A stretch of DNA of 22,894 nt from an uncultured Fusobacterium sp. (GCA_900542625.1 UQOH01000031.1:1-22894), one strand, 5' to 3'. Counted from the stretch's first letter, positions 1 to 7,929 are shown. Numbers and translations are program-made. Notes: a model not told the origin generated them from the letters alone.

Positions 1-650
1 ACTCCCATTTTTAAATTAGGGTTAGTTTTTAATACAGCCCCGTATAATGATTTAAAAAAGCCAACAGCTTTGTCATAATAATTATATTCATAGGCTGTAA
101 TTAAAGGAGCATCATATTCATCTATTAAAACAACTATCTGTTGTTGATAATGATTTTCTAAAATTTTAGTCAAAAATTTTAAAGAATTTTTCAACTGAGC
201 TTCTTCTGCTTTACCAAGAAGTATTTCTGTAAAGATAATTCTATCAAACTCATCGAGTTCTTTTAATAAAAATTTATATTCAGCAAAAAGTTCTGAAATT
301 TTAACTTTTAATTCGTTAACAGCATCTTCCCAAGAATTTCCGCTTATACCTTTAAGGCTAATGGAAATAACAGGATATTTCCCTTGTTCTTCTATTACAG
401 GAGAGTTTTCTATATATAAACCATTAAAAAGTTTTCTGTTTTCTTCTTTATTCTCTACATCAAAAAAATACTTTAACGTAGACATATTAAGAGTCTTTCC
501 GAATCTTCTTGGACGTGTGAAAAGTTTTACTTCTGCACCATCTTTAATTATTCTTTCTATAAATTTTGTCTTATCTACATAGTAACAATTATTAGTTATT
601 ACTTTTTTAAAATCATCTACTCCTAAAGCAATTCCTTTTTTCTCGAACAT
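1..650 (-). CDS. AAA-ATPase-like protein (DUF1703-type family), 3' end outside window
   Basis: This reading frame is open from an ATG at 648-650 to the window edge (216 codons visible), so the C-terminal part is missing. The protein begins MFEKKGIALGVDDFKKV and has a variant P-loop in TRPRRFGKTLNMS (about residues 45-57) and a Walker-B-like IVVLIDEYDAPL near residue 180. This layout is typical of the AAA-ATPase-like proteins that usually carry a C-terminal PD-(D/E)XK nuclease domain (DUF1703) and occur in many copies in Fusobacteria and Bacteroidetes. Their cellular role is not established; a link to mobile DNA or defence has been suggested. An AGGAGGTG ribosome site lies 5-7 bases upstream. 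It is 21 bases downstream of the membrane-protein gene on the same strand, so the two may be co-transcribed. Family call is fairly sure; function is unknown. Confidence 0.8.
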   Translation of the reverse strand, partial: MFEKKGIALGVDDFKKVITNNCYYVDKTKFIERIIKDGAEVKLFTRPRRFGKTLNMSTLKYFFDVENKEENRKLFNGLYIENSPVIEEQGKYPVISISLKGISGNSWEDAVNELKVKISELFAEYKFLLKELDEFDRIIFTEILLGKAEEAQLKNSLKFLTKILENHYQQQIVVLIDEYDAPLITAYEYNYYDKAVGFFKSLYGAVLKTNPNLKMG

Positions 651-671
651 TTCAACACCTCCTGCACATTT

Positions 672-1352
672 CTATATATTTGAATATTTAAAATGTCTTT
701 TCTTAAATGGCAGATAACATATTATTCCAAGAACAATATATATTATCTCAACAATTATAATATAGTGAGGCCATGGACCAAATAAGTCTAATGGTGACTG
801 AAAGGCAGGCTTATAATTTATATACATATAATTTGTTCCTAAAATCTGATTTATTTTAAAAACTATTCCTGCAAAGATATTTATGCAGACAAAAGAACCT
901 GCAAGTCCTTTTAAGGTTGGTCTGTATCCTAAGAAGATAAGCTGATAAAGAACAACAAAAATTATATAAAAATGTGTCAGGAAAAAACTTATTCCTACAA
1001 AATTTGGAAAAGCTACTCTTGAATCAGGGAATAATATTGCTGCGACAGCACCTAAAGACCAGTAAAAAATTATCTGGAACAGGCTTTTTGAAGGAAATAT
1101 CATTCCGATTATTACCAGAATAAGAGTTACATTACAAAGATGAATTGGTATAAGTTCCAAAAAAGTTTCTCCATATACTCCATGTCTTATCACAAGTTCC
1201 ACAATTTTTATTACAGTTACAGCACAGGAAATTACCCATGCAAAACTCTTTTTTGAAAAAAACTGAGATACAAAAAGCAGAATAACTACAAGCAGACTGT
1301 ATCCTCCTATACTTAACAGATGCTCTGTTGAAAAAAGTCCAAAATGATTCAT
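672..1352 (-). CDS. TIGR02206-type integral membrane protein (YwaF-like)
   Basis: A 226-residue protein made almost entirely of hydrophobic helices, probably six or seven membrane segments. Features typical of the TIGR02206/YwaF family are the N-terminal F-S-x-x-H (FSTEHLL, residues 7-13), the conserved IPIHLCNVTLILV in the middle and the GPWPHYIIIVE motif near the C-terminus. The family is widespread in Firmicutes, spirochaetes and Fusobacteria but has no agreed biochemical function; a transporter or membrane-enzyme role is only a guess. The start codon is supported by an AGGAGGG site directly upstream. It lies 21 bases after the RNase H gene and 21 bases before the AAA-ATPase-like gene, all leftward, with no terminator between, so these three probably share a transcript. 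Confidence 0.82.
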   Translation of the reverse strand: MNHFGLFSTEHLLSIGGYSLLVVILLFVSQFFSKKSFAWVISCAVTVIKIVELVIRHGVYGETFLELIPIHLCNVTLILVIIGMIFPSKSLFQIIFYWSLGAVAAILFPDSRVAFPNFVGISFFLTHFYIIFVVLYQLIFLGYRPTLKGLAGSFVCINIFAGIVFKINQILGTNYMYINYKPAFQSPLDLFGPWPHYIIIVEIIYIVLGIICYLPFKKRHFKYSNI

Positions 1353-1373
1353 ACAAGTCCCTCCTAAAATTTT

Positions 1374-1982
1374 TTATTTATGAAACCCTAAATCAGCAGG
1401 ATTAAAATCTCCTGAAATATGAGAAACATTTCCTCCAAGACTTTCAAAATACTCTCTTCTTTCTTTAACTTTCATTGCCAGATTATAAGTTTTTTCATTT
1501 ACATTGTCTTTTTTTATAAACCCTTTTGACCAGTAGTTTATAACAAGAGAGCTGTCTCCATATATATTAAACATCTTTTCTTTTAAAGCTATTTCAAGAG
1601 CAAAATACATTCCTGCAAGCTCTCCGAAATTATTTGTTGCCCAGCTTGGTGCAGTATAGTTTCCAAATTCGTTTATATATTCCTTTGGAAGAAATCTGTT
1701 AAGAATAGAATCTCCGTTTTTGGAAGAAACTCTCACTTCCACACCTATCCCTCTTCCTGTTCCTGCATCAAAATATATTCCTTCAGGAAGAGTTTTTTTA
1801 ACTTCATCTTTTTTTATATATTCAGCTCCTGAATCTATCCATTTTTGTGCCTCTTCTTTTGTAGGAAAAGATTTGTAACGGGAATTTTTTCCTTTTATTT
1901 TTTTTTGGCATTCATCCCAAGTAAGAAAAATTTCTCCGTAATTACTATCAACATAAAAACAAGCATAATATTTTTTTGCCAT
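1374..1982 (-). CDS. rnhA: Ribonuclease H1 with N-terminal viroplasmin-like (hybrid-binding) domain
   Basis: The enzyme cuts the RNA strand of RNA-DNA hybrids (R-loops, Okazaki primers) in the cytoplasm. Of 202 residues, about 1-50 form the viroplasmin-like/HBD domain (YYACFYVDSNYGEIFLTW, then the SFPTKEEAQKWI segment). Residues 66-202 are the RNase H fold. The four metal-binding acids are visible as D72 (IYFDAGTGRG), E121 (TNNFGEL motif), D143 (YGDSSLVINYWSKG) and D197 (FNPADLG). The length is normal for a bacterial two-domain RNase H1, and the protein ends shortly after the last catalytic Asp, as in many clostridial-type members. The start has a GGAGG site 6 bases upstream. The gene has its own promoter at 2004-2032 inside the gap after the MerR gene. 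Whether it is the only RNase HI of the genome cannot be seen here. Confidence 0.9.
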   Translation of the reverse strand: MAKKYYACFYVDSNYGEIFLTWDECQKKIKGKNSRYKSFPTKEEAQKWIDSGAEYIKKDEVKKTLPEGIYFDAGTGRGIGVEVRVSSKNGDSILNRFLPKEYINEFGNYTAPSWATNNFGELAGMYFALEIALKEKMFNIYGDSSLVINYWSKGFIKKDNVNEKTYNLAMKVKERREYFESLGGNVSHISGDFNPADLGFHK

Positions 1983-2003
1983 AATACCTCCATTATAATA
2001 AAG

Positions 2004-2032
2004 ATTATAACTTTTAATAGTATTTTTTTCAA
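2004..2032 (-). promoter_or_regulatory. Sigma-70 promoter for rnhA
   Basis: On the minus strand, TTGAAA (2027-2032) and TATAAT (2004-2009) are separated by exactly 17 bases, and transcription would start about 20 bases before the rnhA ATG. It lies almost wholly within the 53-base gap downstream of the MerR stop codon, so rnhA need not depend on the MerR promoter. Confidence 0.7.
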
Positions 2033-2035
2033 GAA

Positions 2036-2878
2036 TTATTCTTTAAATCCCTTTTTAACATCTTTTTTCTTAACAACGGGAATCTGAATTTCCATATAGT
2101 TTCCTGCTCCTTTTCCCAAGAACAATATTGTATCAGAAGATATTTCCCTTGAATCTCCTGCTATTTCATAGGAATTTGCATTTATAAAATCTAAAAGTTT
2201 ATAATATGTGAATTTAATATTATCATAAATATCAATATGAGTCATTGAAACAAAAGTTCCTCCTTCGATTATCTGAGCCTGCGGATAATCAAAATCCATA
2301 GGAATTACTGCTCCAAGATAATTAATTGGAGTTGTGTTTTCATAATTTATATTTTTCTTAAATACTGAAGAAAAGAATTGTATTATTTCAATAGGAAGAT
2401 TTTTAATAATATTATTAAGTTTTTTTATTCCTTTTTCATATTCAAGATTATCATATGGAGGCTGTATTTCAACTAAGATTACCTTTATTTTTCCAAGTTC
2501 TTTTATTGCAGGAACAGGTTCTTGGCTTTCAAGAATTTTATTCAGTTCAGCTGTTTTTCTCAGGATTGCCTCTTTAGATTTTGTAAGTTCACTGATTTTA
2601 TTTTCAATATCGTTTATTTTTTCTTTCAAAAACTCCATACTCTCTTTTGGATTTCTGCTTTTAAAATATTCTTTTATATTATTAAGAGAAAAACCTGAAT
2701 TTTTAAGAGAGATGATAAAACTCAGTTCTGAAAACTGGTTTCTGGAATAATATCTGTATCCATTCTCTTCATCAATAAAAGCAGGTTTGAAAATGTCTAT
2801 TTTATCATAATAAATAAGAGTCTGTCTTGAAATATTAAAAAAATCTGCTATCTCGCTGATTGTATAAAATTTTTTCAT
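2036..2878 (-). CDS. MerR-family transcriptional regulator with effector-binding domain (BmrR-like)
   Basis: A 280-residue regulator. Residues 1-70 are the MerR winged helix-turn-helix (TISEIADFFNISRQTLIYYD, then NGYRYYSRNQFSEL), where the YYD and GYRYY motifs are hallmarks. Residues about 75-118 form the dimerisation coiled coil. From about 128 onward is a GyrI/BmrR-type ligand-binding domain, with the YLGAVIPMDF strand and a C-terminal YMEIQIPV strand. BmrR-like proteins bind lipophilic cationic drugs and twist the promoter DNA to activate efflux genes. It is divergent from the MATE pump gene at 2999, and the palindrome at 2919-2940 lies between them, so the pump is the obvious target. The ligand is not deducible. 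No cysteine-based metal-binding loop is evident at the C-terminus, which argues against a metal sensor. Confidence 0.88.
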   Translation of the reverse strand: MKKFYTISEIADFFNISRQTLIYYDKIDIFKPAFIDEENGYRYYSRNQFSELSFIISLKNSGFSLNNIKEYFKSRNPKESMEFLKEKINDIENKISELTKSKEAILRKTAELNKILESQEPVPAIKELGKIKVILVEIQPPYDNLEYEKGIKKLNNIIKNLPIEIIQFFSSVFKKNINYENTTPINYLGAVIPMDFDYPQAQIIEGGTFVSMTHIDIYDNIKFTYYKLLDFINANSYEIAGDSREISSDTILFLGKGAGNYMEIQIPVVKKKDVKKGFKE

Positions 2879-2915
2879 TTTCTCCTTCTCCTCCTAAAAA
2901 ATATTTTTCTTTCTG

Positions 2916-2947
2916 TTGACTATATAGTATACTATATAGTTTATAAT
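2916..2947 (+). promoter_or_regulatory. MerR-type promoter with central palindromic operator (MATE gene)
   Basis: TTGACT (2916-2921) and a perfect TATAAT (2942-2947) are 20 bases apart, longer than the normal 17. A perfect 22-base palindrome (2919-2940, each half ACTATATAGTA or its complement) sits in the spacer. An over-long spacer carrying a dyad is the signature of MerR-activated promoters, in which the regulator untwists the DNA to bring the two elements into register. The transcript would begin near 2954, leaving a ~45-base leader before the pump. Confidence 0.85.
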
Positions 2948-2998
2948 AGCAATTACTTTGAAAAAATATTTAAATAACAGAAACGGAAGAGGGAAAAA

Positions 2999-4363
2999 AT
3001 GAAAGATATAAGTTTAGAAAATGGAAGTGTTAAAAAATTATTTTTCAGATTTGCAATTCCAAGCATAATCGGAATGCTTATAGTGTCTATGCAGATGATG
3101 ATAGACGGATTTTTTATTGCAAATACTGTGGGAGCAAACGGACTTGCAGCAGTAAATCTTTCTATACCTGTTGTTAATTTTTCTATGAGTATGGCAATGA
3201 TGATTTGTGCAGGAGGAGGAGTATACTGCTCTATTGCTTTGGGAAACGGACATAAGAAAAAAGCAAATGAGATATTTTCTTTTACATTTGCCGTATATTT
3301 AACTATGCTTGGTGCTTTTGCAGCTGTGGGTATTTTATTTATTGATAAAATTATTTATATGCTTGGAGCAACAGAAAGTCTTGCTCTTCATGTTAAGCCT
3401 TATCTTGTAACAATGCTGGCTCTTAATATATTTTATAACTTTCCTATTTTTACAGAAACATTTATAAAGATAGCAGGAAAACCGAACTTTGTTTTTGTAA
3501 GCTGTCTTACATGTATTACAGGAAATGTTATTGGAGATTATATTTTTATAGTAAAACTTGGAATGGGAACTTTTGGTGCTGCTCTTGCAACATGTATTGC
3601 AGACGGTATTGCAGGTTTTCTTCTTATAAGACAATATATGAAATCAAGAACATCTCTTTCTCTTACAAAGCCAAAGGGAAATCTTGAGCTTTTGAAAAAA
3701 ATCCTTTATAACGGAAGTTCTGAAATGCTTACTGTTGTATCAAGTGCCATTGCTACTTTCATATTCAATCTTATTCTTATGAAAAGAATAGGAGAGATTG
3801 GTGTTTCTGCTCTTACAATAGTTTTCTATGTAAATGCTGTTGTGGGAATATGTCTTTACGGGCTTTCTCAGGCTCTTCAGCCTATTGTTTCCTTCAATCT
3901 TGGAGCAAAAAGAATTGATAAAATAAGAGAGGTAATGAGAACATCACTTGTAACAGGAGCAGGAATCGGAGTATTTTTCTTTGTGGTAATGAAACTGAAA
4001 AGTTCTTTTATTATAGAGATGTTTTCAAAAGGAAATGTAGAACTTGAACAGCTAACAAAAGAAGTATTAAATATTGTTGTGTTTCAGTATCTGTTTTCTT
4101 TCACAAACATAATAGCAAGCTCTTTTCTGACTTCTATTGAAAAACCTCTTGAATCAGCTTTGGTAGCTTTTTTAAGATCTCTGGTTTTTACAGCTGGATT
4201 TTTGGTGACACTGCCTTTTATTCTGGGAAACACAGGATTATGGCTGGCTCTTCCTGTTGGTGAATTCTGCTGTATGCTTGTGAGCATTCCTCTTAGCATA
4301 TATTCTTATAAAAAAATTAAAAAGAAGATGTTAAAAGATATTGACAAAACAGAAAAAATATAA
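2999..4363 (+). CDS. MATE-family multidrug efflux transporter
   Basis: A 454-residue inner-membrane protein with about 12 hydrophobic helices in the two-times-six arrangement of MATE (multidrug and toxic compound extrusion) transporters, which exchange drugs or metabolites for Na+ or H+. The N-terminal SVKKLFFRFAIPSIIGML, the MIDGFFIANTVGANGLAAVNL segment and the ALQPIVSFNLGAKR loop (near residue 300) are typical of the MepA-like branch. Length is normal and the protein looks intact. An AGAGGGA site precedes the ATG. It is controlled by the divergent MerR gene through the palindrome at 2919-2940. The substrate is unknown. The last codons also contain the promoter of the downstream manganese-riboswitch operon. 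Confidence 0.9.
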   Translation: MKDISLENGSVKKLFFRFAIPSIIGMLIVSMQMMIDGFFIANTVGANGLAAVNLSIPVVNFSMSMAMMICAGGGVYCSIALGNGHKKKANEIFSFTFAVYLTMLGAFAAVGILFIDKIIYMLGATESLALHVKPYLVTMLALNIFYNFPIFTETFIKIAGKPNFVFVSCLTCITGNVIGDYIFIVKLGMGTFGAALATCIADGIAGFLLIRQYMKSRTSLSLTKPKGNLELLKKILYNGSSEMLTVVSSAIATFIFNLILMKRIGEIGVSALTIVFYVNAVVGICLYGLSQALQPIVSFNLGAKRIDKIREVMRTSLVTGAGIGVFFFVVMKLKSSFIIEMFSKGNVELEQLTKEVLNIVVFQYLFSFTNIIASSFLTSIEKPLESALVAFLRSLVFTAGFLVTLPFILGNTGLWLALPVGEFCCMLVSIPLSIYSYKKIKKKMLKDIDKTEKI

Positions 4364-4369
4364 TATGAT
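4341..4369 (+). promoter_or_regulatory. Promoter of the Mn2+ riboswitch operon, inside the 3' end of the MATE gene
   Basis: TTGACA (4341-4346) and TATGAT (4364-4369) are separated by 17 bases. The predicted start, near 4376, falls just ahead of the first paired bases of the riboswitch. The -35 box is coding sequence of the MATE gene, and the -10 follows its stop codon directly. Confidence 0.7.
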
Positions 4370-4379
4370 GTTCCATATC

Positions 4380-4478
4380 AAAGGGGAGTAGTTGAAAATC
4401 ACAGTGTCAACAATTCACGTCTAGTCTTTAGGGCTATTCTGGTGCTGTGAACCTGATTAAAAAGGTAACGAGACTTTT
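4380..4478 (+). promoter_or_regulatory. yybP-ykoY (Mn2+-sensing) riboswitch aptamer
   Basis: The leader starts with AAAGGGGAGUAG (4380-4391) and ends with AACGAGACUUUU (4467-4478), the two conserved strands that meet in this class. They form P1 (AAAGG with CUUUU) and present the L1/L3 metal-binding loops. Between them are UCACAG/CUGUGA pairing (4409-4414 with the 4444-4449 region), the conserved GUCAACAAUUCACG-type segment and a short ACCU/AGGU hairpin. The downstream gene is a P-type cation ATPase, a common partner of this riboswitch. In characterised members Mn2+ binding stabilises P1 and turns expression on. Here the 3' strand of P1 overlaps the terminator stem, consistent with ligand-dependent antitermination. 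Confidence 0.88.
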
Positions 4479-4526
4479 AATATAGTTTTTTAATATATTT
4501 AAAAACTATATTAAGAGTCTTTTTTG
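4471..4526 (+). terminator. Riboswitch-controlled intrinsic terminator
   Basis: A 20-base-pair stem (4471-4490 with 4501-4520, one G-U pair) and a 10-base loop are followed by a run of T. Its 5' arm begins with AGACTTTT, which is also the 3' strand of riboswitch stem P1, so the two structures exclude each other. Confidence 0.9.
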
Positions 4527-4591
4527 TTTATATCCCCAAACCAAATTAAGTAAATAATTTTTTAATATTAAATTTTAAAAGGAGAGAATCA

Positions 4592-7201
4592 ATGGAAAAG
4601 TATTTTTTAAAGTCTAAGGAAGATGTTTTAAAAGAACTTAACACAAGTGAAACGGGACTTACAAAAGAACAGGCAGAAGAATCTAAAAAACTTTTTGGAG
4701 TAAACGAACTTCAGGAACACGAAAAAGAAAAAGCATGGGTTATTTTCTTATCACAGTTTAAAGATTTCCTTGTAATTATTCTTATTATTGCAGGAATCAT
4801 TTCAATGATGACAGGAAATATAGAAAGTACAGCTGTTATATTCAGTGTTATCATTATGAATGCTATTCTTGGAACAGTTCAGCATATTAAGGCTGAATCA
4901 TCACTTGAAAGTCTTAAAAACCTTTCATCACCAAAAGCAAAAGTTATGAGAAACGGAATGAAAATGGAAATCCTTTCTAAAGAGATAGTTGTGGGAGATA
5001 TAGTTTATCTTGAGGCAGGAGATATTGTTCCTGCAGACGGAAGAGTTATTGAAAACTTCTCTCTTATGGTAAATGAAAGTTCTCTTACAGGAGAATCTGA
5101 AAGTATCGGAAAATTCTGTGAAGTAATCGCAGAAGAAAATATTCCTCTTGGAGACCAAAAAAATATGGTTTTCTCAGGAAGTCTTGTTACATATGGTAGA
5201 GGTGTGGTAGTTGTTACAGCTGTTGGAATGAAAACAGAGCTTGGAAAAATTGCATCTCTTATGAAAGAAACAAAAGACAAAGCAACTCCATTACAAGTGT
5301 CACTTGACAACTTTGGTAAAAAGCTTTCTATATCTATTTTAGTTCTTTGCGGAGTGGTTTTTGCTATTAACTTATATCACGGAGTAAATCTTCTTGAATC
5401 ATTATTATTTGCTGTTGCTCTTGCTGTTGCTGCTATTCCTGAGGCTTTAAGCTCAATAGTAACAATCGTTCTTGCAATAGGAACACAAAAAATGTCAAAA
5501 GAAAATGCTATTATCAAGAAACTTAAGGCTGTTGAGGGATTAGGTTCTATATCAGTAATCTGTTCTGATAAAACAGGAACTCTTACTCAAAACAAAATGA
5601 CTTCTAAAAAAATATATGTAAATGGAACTCTTACAAATGTTGAAGATATTAATATAAATGATAAATACCAAAGAATGCTTCTTGATTTTGGAGCTCTTTG
5701 CAGCGACGCTGTAAGCGAAGGCGGAAAAGAGATTGGAGATCCTACAGAAGTTGCTCTTACAAACCTTGTAAGAAAATTTGATTTAAGCGAACTTGAAATC
5801 AGAAAAGAATATCCAAGACTTTCAGAAGTTCCTTTTGACTCTGACAGAAAACTTATGAGTACACTTCACAATATAAACGGAAAAATCCACATGGTTACAA
5901 AAGGTGCTCTTGATATTCTTCTTAAGAGAACAAAATATATTTATGATGAAAATGGAATCAGACCAATAACTGATGAAGATATTATAAAAATCGAAAATAC
6001 TAACTATGAGCTTTCAAACAACGGGCTTAGAGTTCTTGCTTTTACATTCAGAATTTTCCCTCTTGAAAAAGAGCTTACAAAAGAAGATGAAAACAACTAT
6101 GTTTTCTTAGGGCTTATCAGTATGATTGACCCTCCAAGAGAAGAATCAAAAGTTGCTGTTCATAATTGTCTGAGAGCCGGAATAAAACCTGTTATGATTA
6201 CAGGAGACCACAAAGTTACAGCTGTGGCTATTGCAAAAGAGATTGGAATATTTAAAGAGGGAGACGAGGCTTTAAACGGTGTTGAACTTAGTGCTATGAC
6301 AGATGAGGAACTTCATGAAAAAATTGAAAAAGTATCTGTTTATGCAAGAGTATCTCCTGAGGATAAAATCAGAATAGTTTCTGCATGGCAGTCAAGAGGA
6401 AAAATATGTGCTATGACAGGGGACGGAGTAAACGATGCTCCTGCTCTTAAAAAGGCTGACATTGGAGTTGCTATGGGTATTACAGGAACAGAGGTTTCAA
6501 AAGATGCTGCATCTATGATTCTTGCTGATGACAACTTTGCTACTATTGTAAAAGCTATAGCAACTGGAAGAAATATTTATTTCAACATTAAAAACTCTAT
6601 AAGATTTTTACTTTCTGGAAACATGGCTGGTATACTTTCTGTATTCTATGCATCTGTTGCAGGGCTTGCAATGCCTTTTGCACCTGTTCACCTGTTATTT
6701 ATCAACCTTGTTACAGACAGTCTTCCTGCAATTGCAATTGGAATGGAACCTGGAAGAGATAACATATTAGAAGATAAACCAAGAGATATTAACGAACCTA
6801 TCCTTGATAAAGATCTTTCATTAAAAATTATGCTGGAAGGATTTTTAATAGCTGTATTTACTATGATTGGATACTATATGGGACTTAAACAAGGGGGATC
6901 TGCTGTGGCAAGTACAATGGCTTTCAGTATACTTTGTTTAGCAAGATTATTCCATGGATTTAACTGCAGAGGAAAAAACAGCATAATAAAATTAGGATTA
7001 ATGTCAAATATTTATTCTGTTCTTGCATTTTTAGTAGGCACTTTACTATTAAATGTGATACTATTTAATCACAGTATTGGAAATCTGTTTGAAGTGTCAG
7101 TATTAACTCTTAACCAGTATGGATATATTTATCTTCTTGCTTTTATCCCTACTGTTGTAGTTCAAATATGCAGATTTGTAAAATATGATTTAAAAAAATA
7201 A
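4592..7201 (+). CDS. P2-type cation-transporting ATPase (probable Mn2+/Ca2+ exporter)
   Basis: An 869-residue pump with full P-type ATPase architecture: N-terminal cation_ATPase_N domain (1-70), actuator loop with SSLTGESES, M4 with the ion-binding IPEAL (E284), phosphorylation site DKTGT at D326, nucleotide-binding KGA, hinge GDGVNDAPALKKADIG, and M5-M10. In M6 NLVTDSLPA supplies N705, T708 and D709, the site II ligands of SERCA-type pumps. In M5 the sequence SGNMAGIL keeps N677 but has G680 where SERCA has the site I glutamate. One ion per cycle, as in PMCA/SPCA, is therefore expected. Control by an Mn2+ riboswitch argues for Mn2+ (possibly also Ca2+) export, as known for riboswitch-linked homologues such as lactococcal YoaB. 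An AGGAGAG site precedes the ATG. No terminator separates it from the next two small genes. Confidence 0.9.
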   Translation: MEKYFLKSKEDVLKELNTSETGLTKEQAEESKKLFGVNELQEHEKEKAWVIFLSQFKDFLVIILIIAGIISMMTGNIESTAVIFSVIIMNAILGTVQHIKAESSLESLKNLSSPKAKVMRNGMKMEILSKEIVVGDIVYLEAGDIVPADGRVIENFSLMVNESSLTGESESIGKFCEVIAEENIPLGDQKNMVFSGSLVTYGRGVVVVTAVGMKTELGKIASLMKETKDKATPLQVSLDNFGKKLSISILVLCGVVFAINLYHGVNLLESLLFAVALAVAAIPEALSSIVTIVLAIGTQKMSKENAIIKKLKAVEGLGSISVICSDKTGTLTQNKMTSKKIYVNGTLTNVEDININDKYQRMLLDFGALCSDAVSEGGKEIGDPTEVALTNLVRKFDLSELEIRKEYPRLSEVPFDSDRKLMSTLHNINGKIHMVTKGALDILLKRTKYIYDENGIRPITDEDIIKIENTNYELSNNGLRVLAFTFRIFPLEKELTKEDENNYVFLGLISMIDPPREESKVAVHNCLRAGIKPVMITGDHKVTAVAIAKEIGIFKEGDEALNGVELSAMTDEELHEKIEKVSVYARVSPEDKIRIVSAWQSRGKICAMTGDGVNDAPALKKADIGVAMGITGTEVSKDAASMILADDNFATIVKAIATGRNIYFNIKNSIRFLLSGNMAGILSVFYASVAGLAMPFAPVHLLFINLVTDSLPAIAIGMEPGRDNILEDKPRDINEPILDKDLSLKIMLEGFLIAVFTMIGYYMGLKQGGSAVASTMAFSILCLARLFHGFNCRGKNSIIKLGLMSNIYSVLAFLVGTLLLNVILFNHSIGNLFEVSVLTLNQYGYIYLLAFIPTVVVQICRFVKYDLKK

Positions 7202-7238
7202 CAGATTAAAAATTATTAAGTCAGAAGGAGGAGGAATT

Positions 7239-7607
7239 ATGAAACTTAAAGAAAAAATATTATATTCCAAAAAGTTTATAACATTTTTATTTATGATTCT
7301 TTTTTATACTGTTTCATACAGTTCTCCTTCTGAAAATAGTATTATAGATGTATCTGAAAAAGTAAAACAGACTTTTATCTCTGAACTTACTGCACACAAT
7401 CCTGCTGCTTATTATATTTCACCTGGAAGAAATTCAACAGTTGAAGTATATCAGGAAAAGCATGAGGAGAATCAGTGCATTGTTGTTAAGGTAAAAGAAT
7501 GGTTTGGAGAAGAAAAATATTATGAAACAAAAGAAATTTTTGTGGAAGAAGTTTTTCTCTCTGCTTATGAAATAGCTACAGATATAAACCGCTCGCTCCG
7601 AAATTAA
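7239..7607 (+). CDS. Small exported protein of unknown function in the Mn2+ riboswitch operon
   Basis: A 122-residue protein with a very strong GGAGGAGG ribosome site 5 bases from the ATG, 37 bases after the ATPase. Residues 1-29 form a classic signal peptide: Lys-rich start, a hydrophobic core around FITFLFMILFYTVSYS, and a likely cleavage before SPSENS. The mature part is mixed alpha/beta, with VKQTFISELTAHN, YYISPGRNSTVEVYQ and IVVKVKEWFGEEKYYETKEIF. It has no cysteine-pair or recognisable metal-binding motif. I do not recognise the family. A periplasmic or surface role linked to the ATPase is inferred only from operon position. An 8-base inverted repeat follows the gene (7608-7615 with 7632-7639) but lacks a T tract. 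Confidence 0.75.
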   Translation: MKLKEKILYSKKFITFLFMILFYTVSYSSPSENSIIDVSEKVKQTFISELTAHNPAAYYISPGRNSTVEVYQEKHEENQCIVVKVKEWFGEEKYYETKEIFVEEVFLSAYEIATDINRSLRN

Positions 7608-7657
7608 AATCTAATCTGCTTAAATAAAAAAATTAGATTACAGATGGAGGAAATATT

Positions 7658-7858
7658 ATGAGTATAAAAGAGTTAACAGAAGACTTAAAACATGATAGAG
7701 CACAATATCTTAGAAATCTTGAAAGAAGCAGAAATCAGAAGTATTATAAAATGGATATGGAAGCAGTTGCAAGTTCATATGCAATCTTCTTTGCTTATGT
7801 AGGGATATGTTTATTTTATCTTTATCTTTTCTGCAAACATCTGCTTACATTAGTATAG
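7658..7858 (+). CDS. Small single-span membrane protein, unknown function
   Basis: A 66-residue protein. Residues 1-35 are highly charged (KELTEDLKHDRAQYLRNLER) and probably helical, while residues 38-64 form one long hydrophobic segment (AVASSYAIFFAYVGICLFYLYLF) rich in aromatic residues with two cysteines. The GGAGG site ends 6 bases before the ATG. It is the last gene before a good terminator and probably belongs to the Mn2+-riboswitch transcript, 50 bases behind the exported protein. No family recognised. Small membrane partners of transporters are well known, so an accessory role for the ATPase is possible but unproved. Confidence 0.7.
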   Translation: MSIKELTEDLKHDRAQYLRNLERSRNQKYYKMDMEAVASSYAIFFAYVGICLFYLYLFCKHLLTLV

Positions 7859-7883
7859 ACTGATATAAAAAAATAAAAATTAT

Positions 7884-7929
7884 AAAAATGTTGAAAGTTA
7901 TAGAAAAAATAATTTTCAACATTTTTTTT
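7884..7929 (+). terminator. Intrinsic terminator ending the ATPase operon
   Basis: AAAAATGTTGAAA (7884-7896) pairs with TTTCAACATTTTT (from 7914), separated by a 17-base loop and leading into eight T residues. It closes the transcript just after the 66-residue protein gene. Confidence 0.85.

Noticed and set aside
361..582. Plus-strand ORF opposite the AAA-ATPase-like gene
   Set aside because: It is a shadow of the real minus-strand frame, which has the ribosome site and conserved motifs.
1132..1356. Minus-strand frame overlapping the TIGR02206 gene start
   Set aside because: It is in a different frame from the clearly conserved membrane protein, with Cys/Asn-rich composition typical of a shadow.
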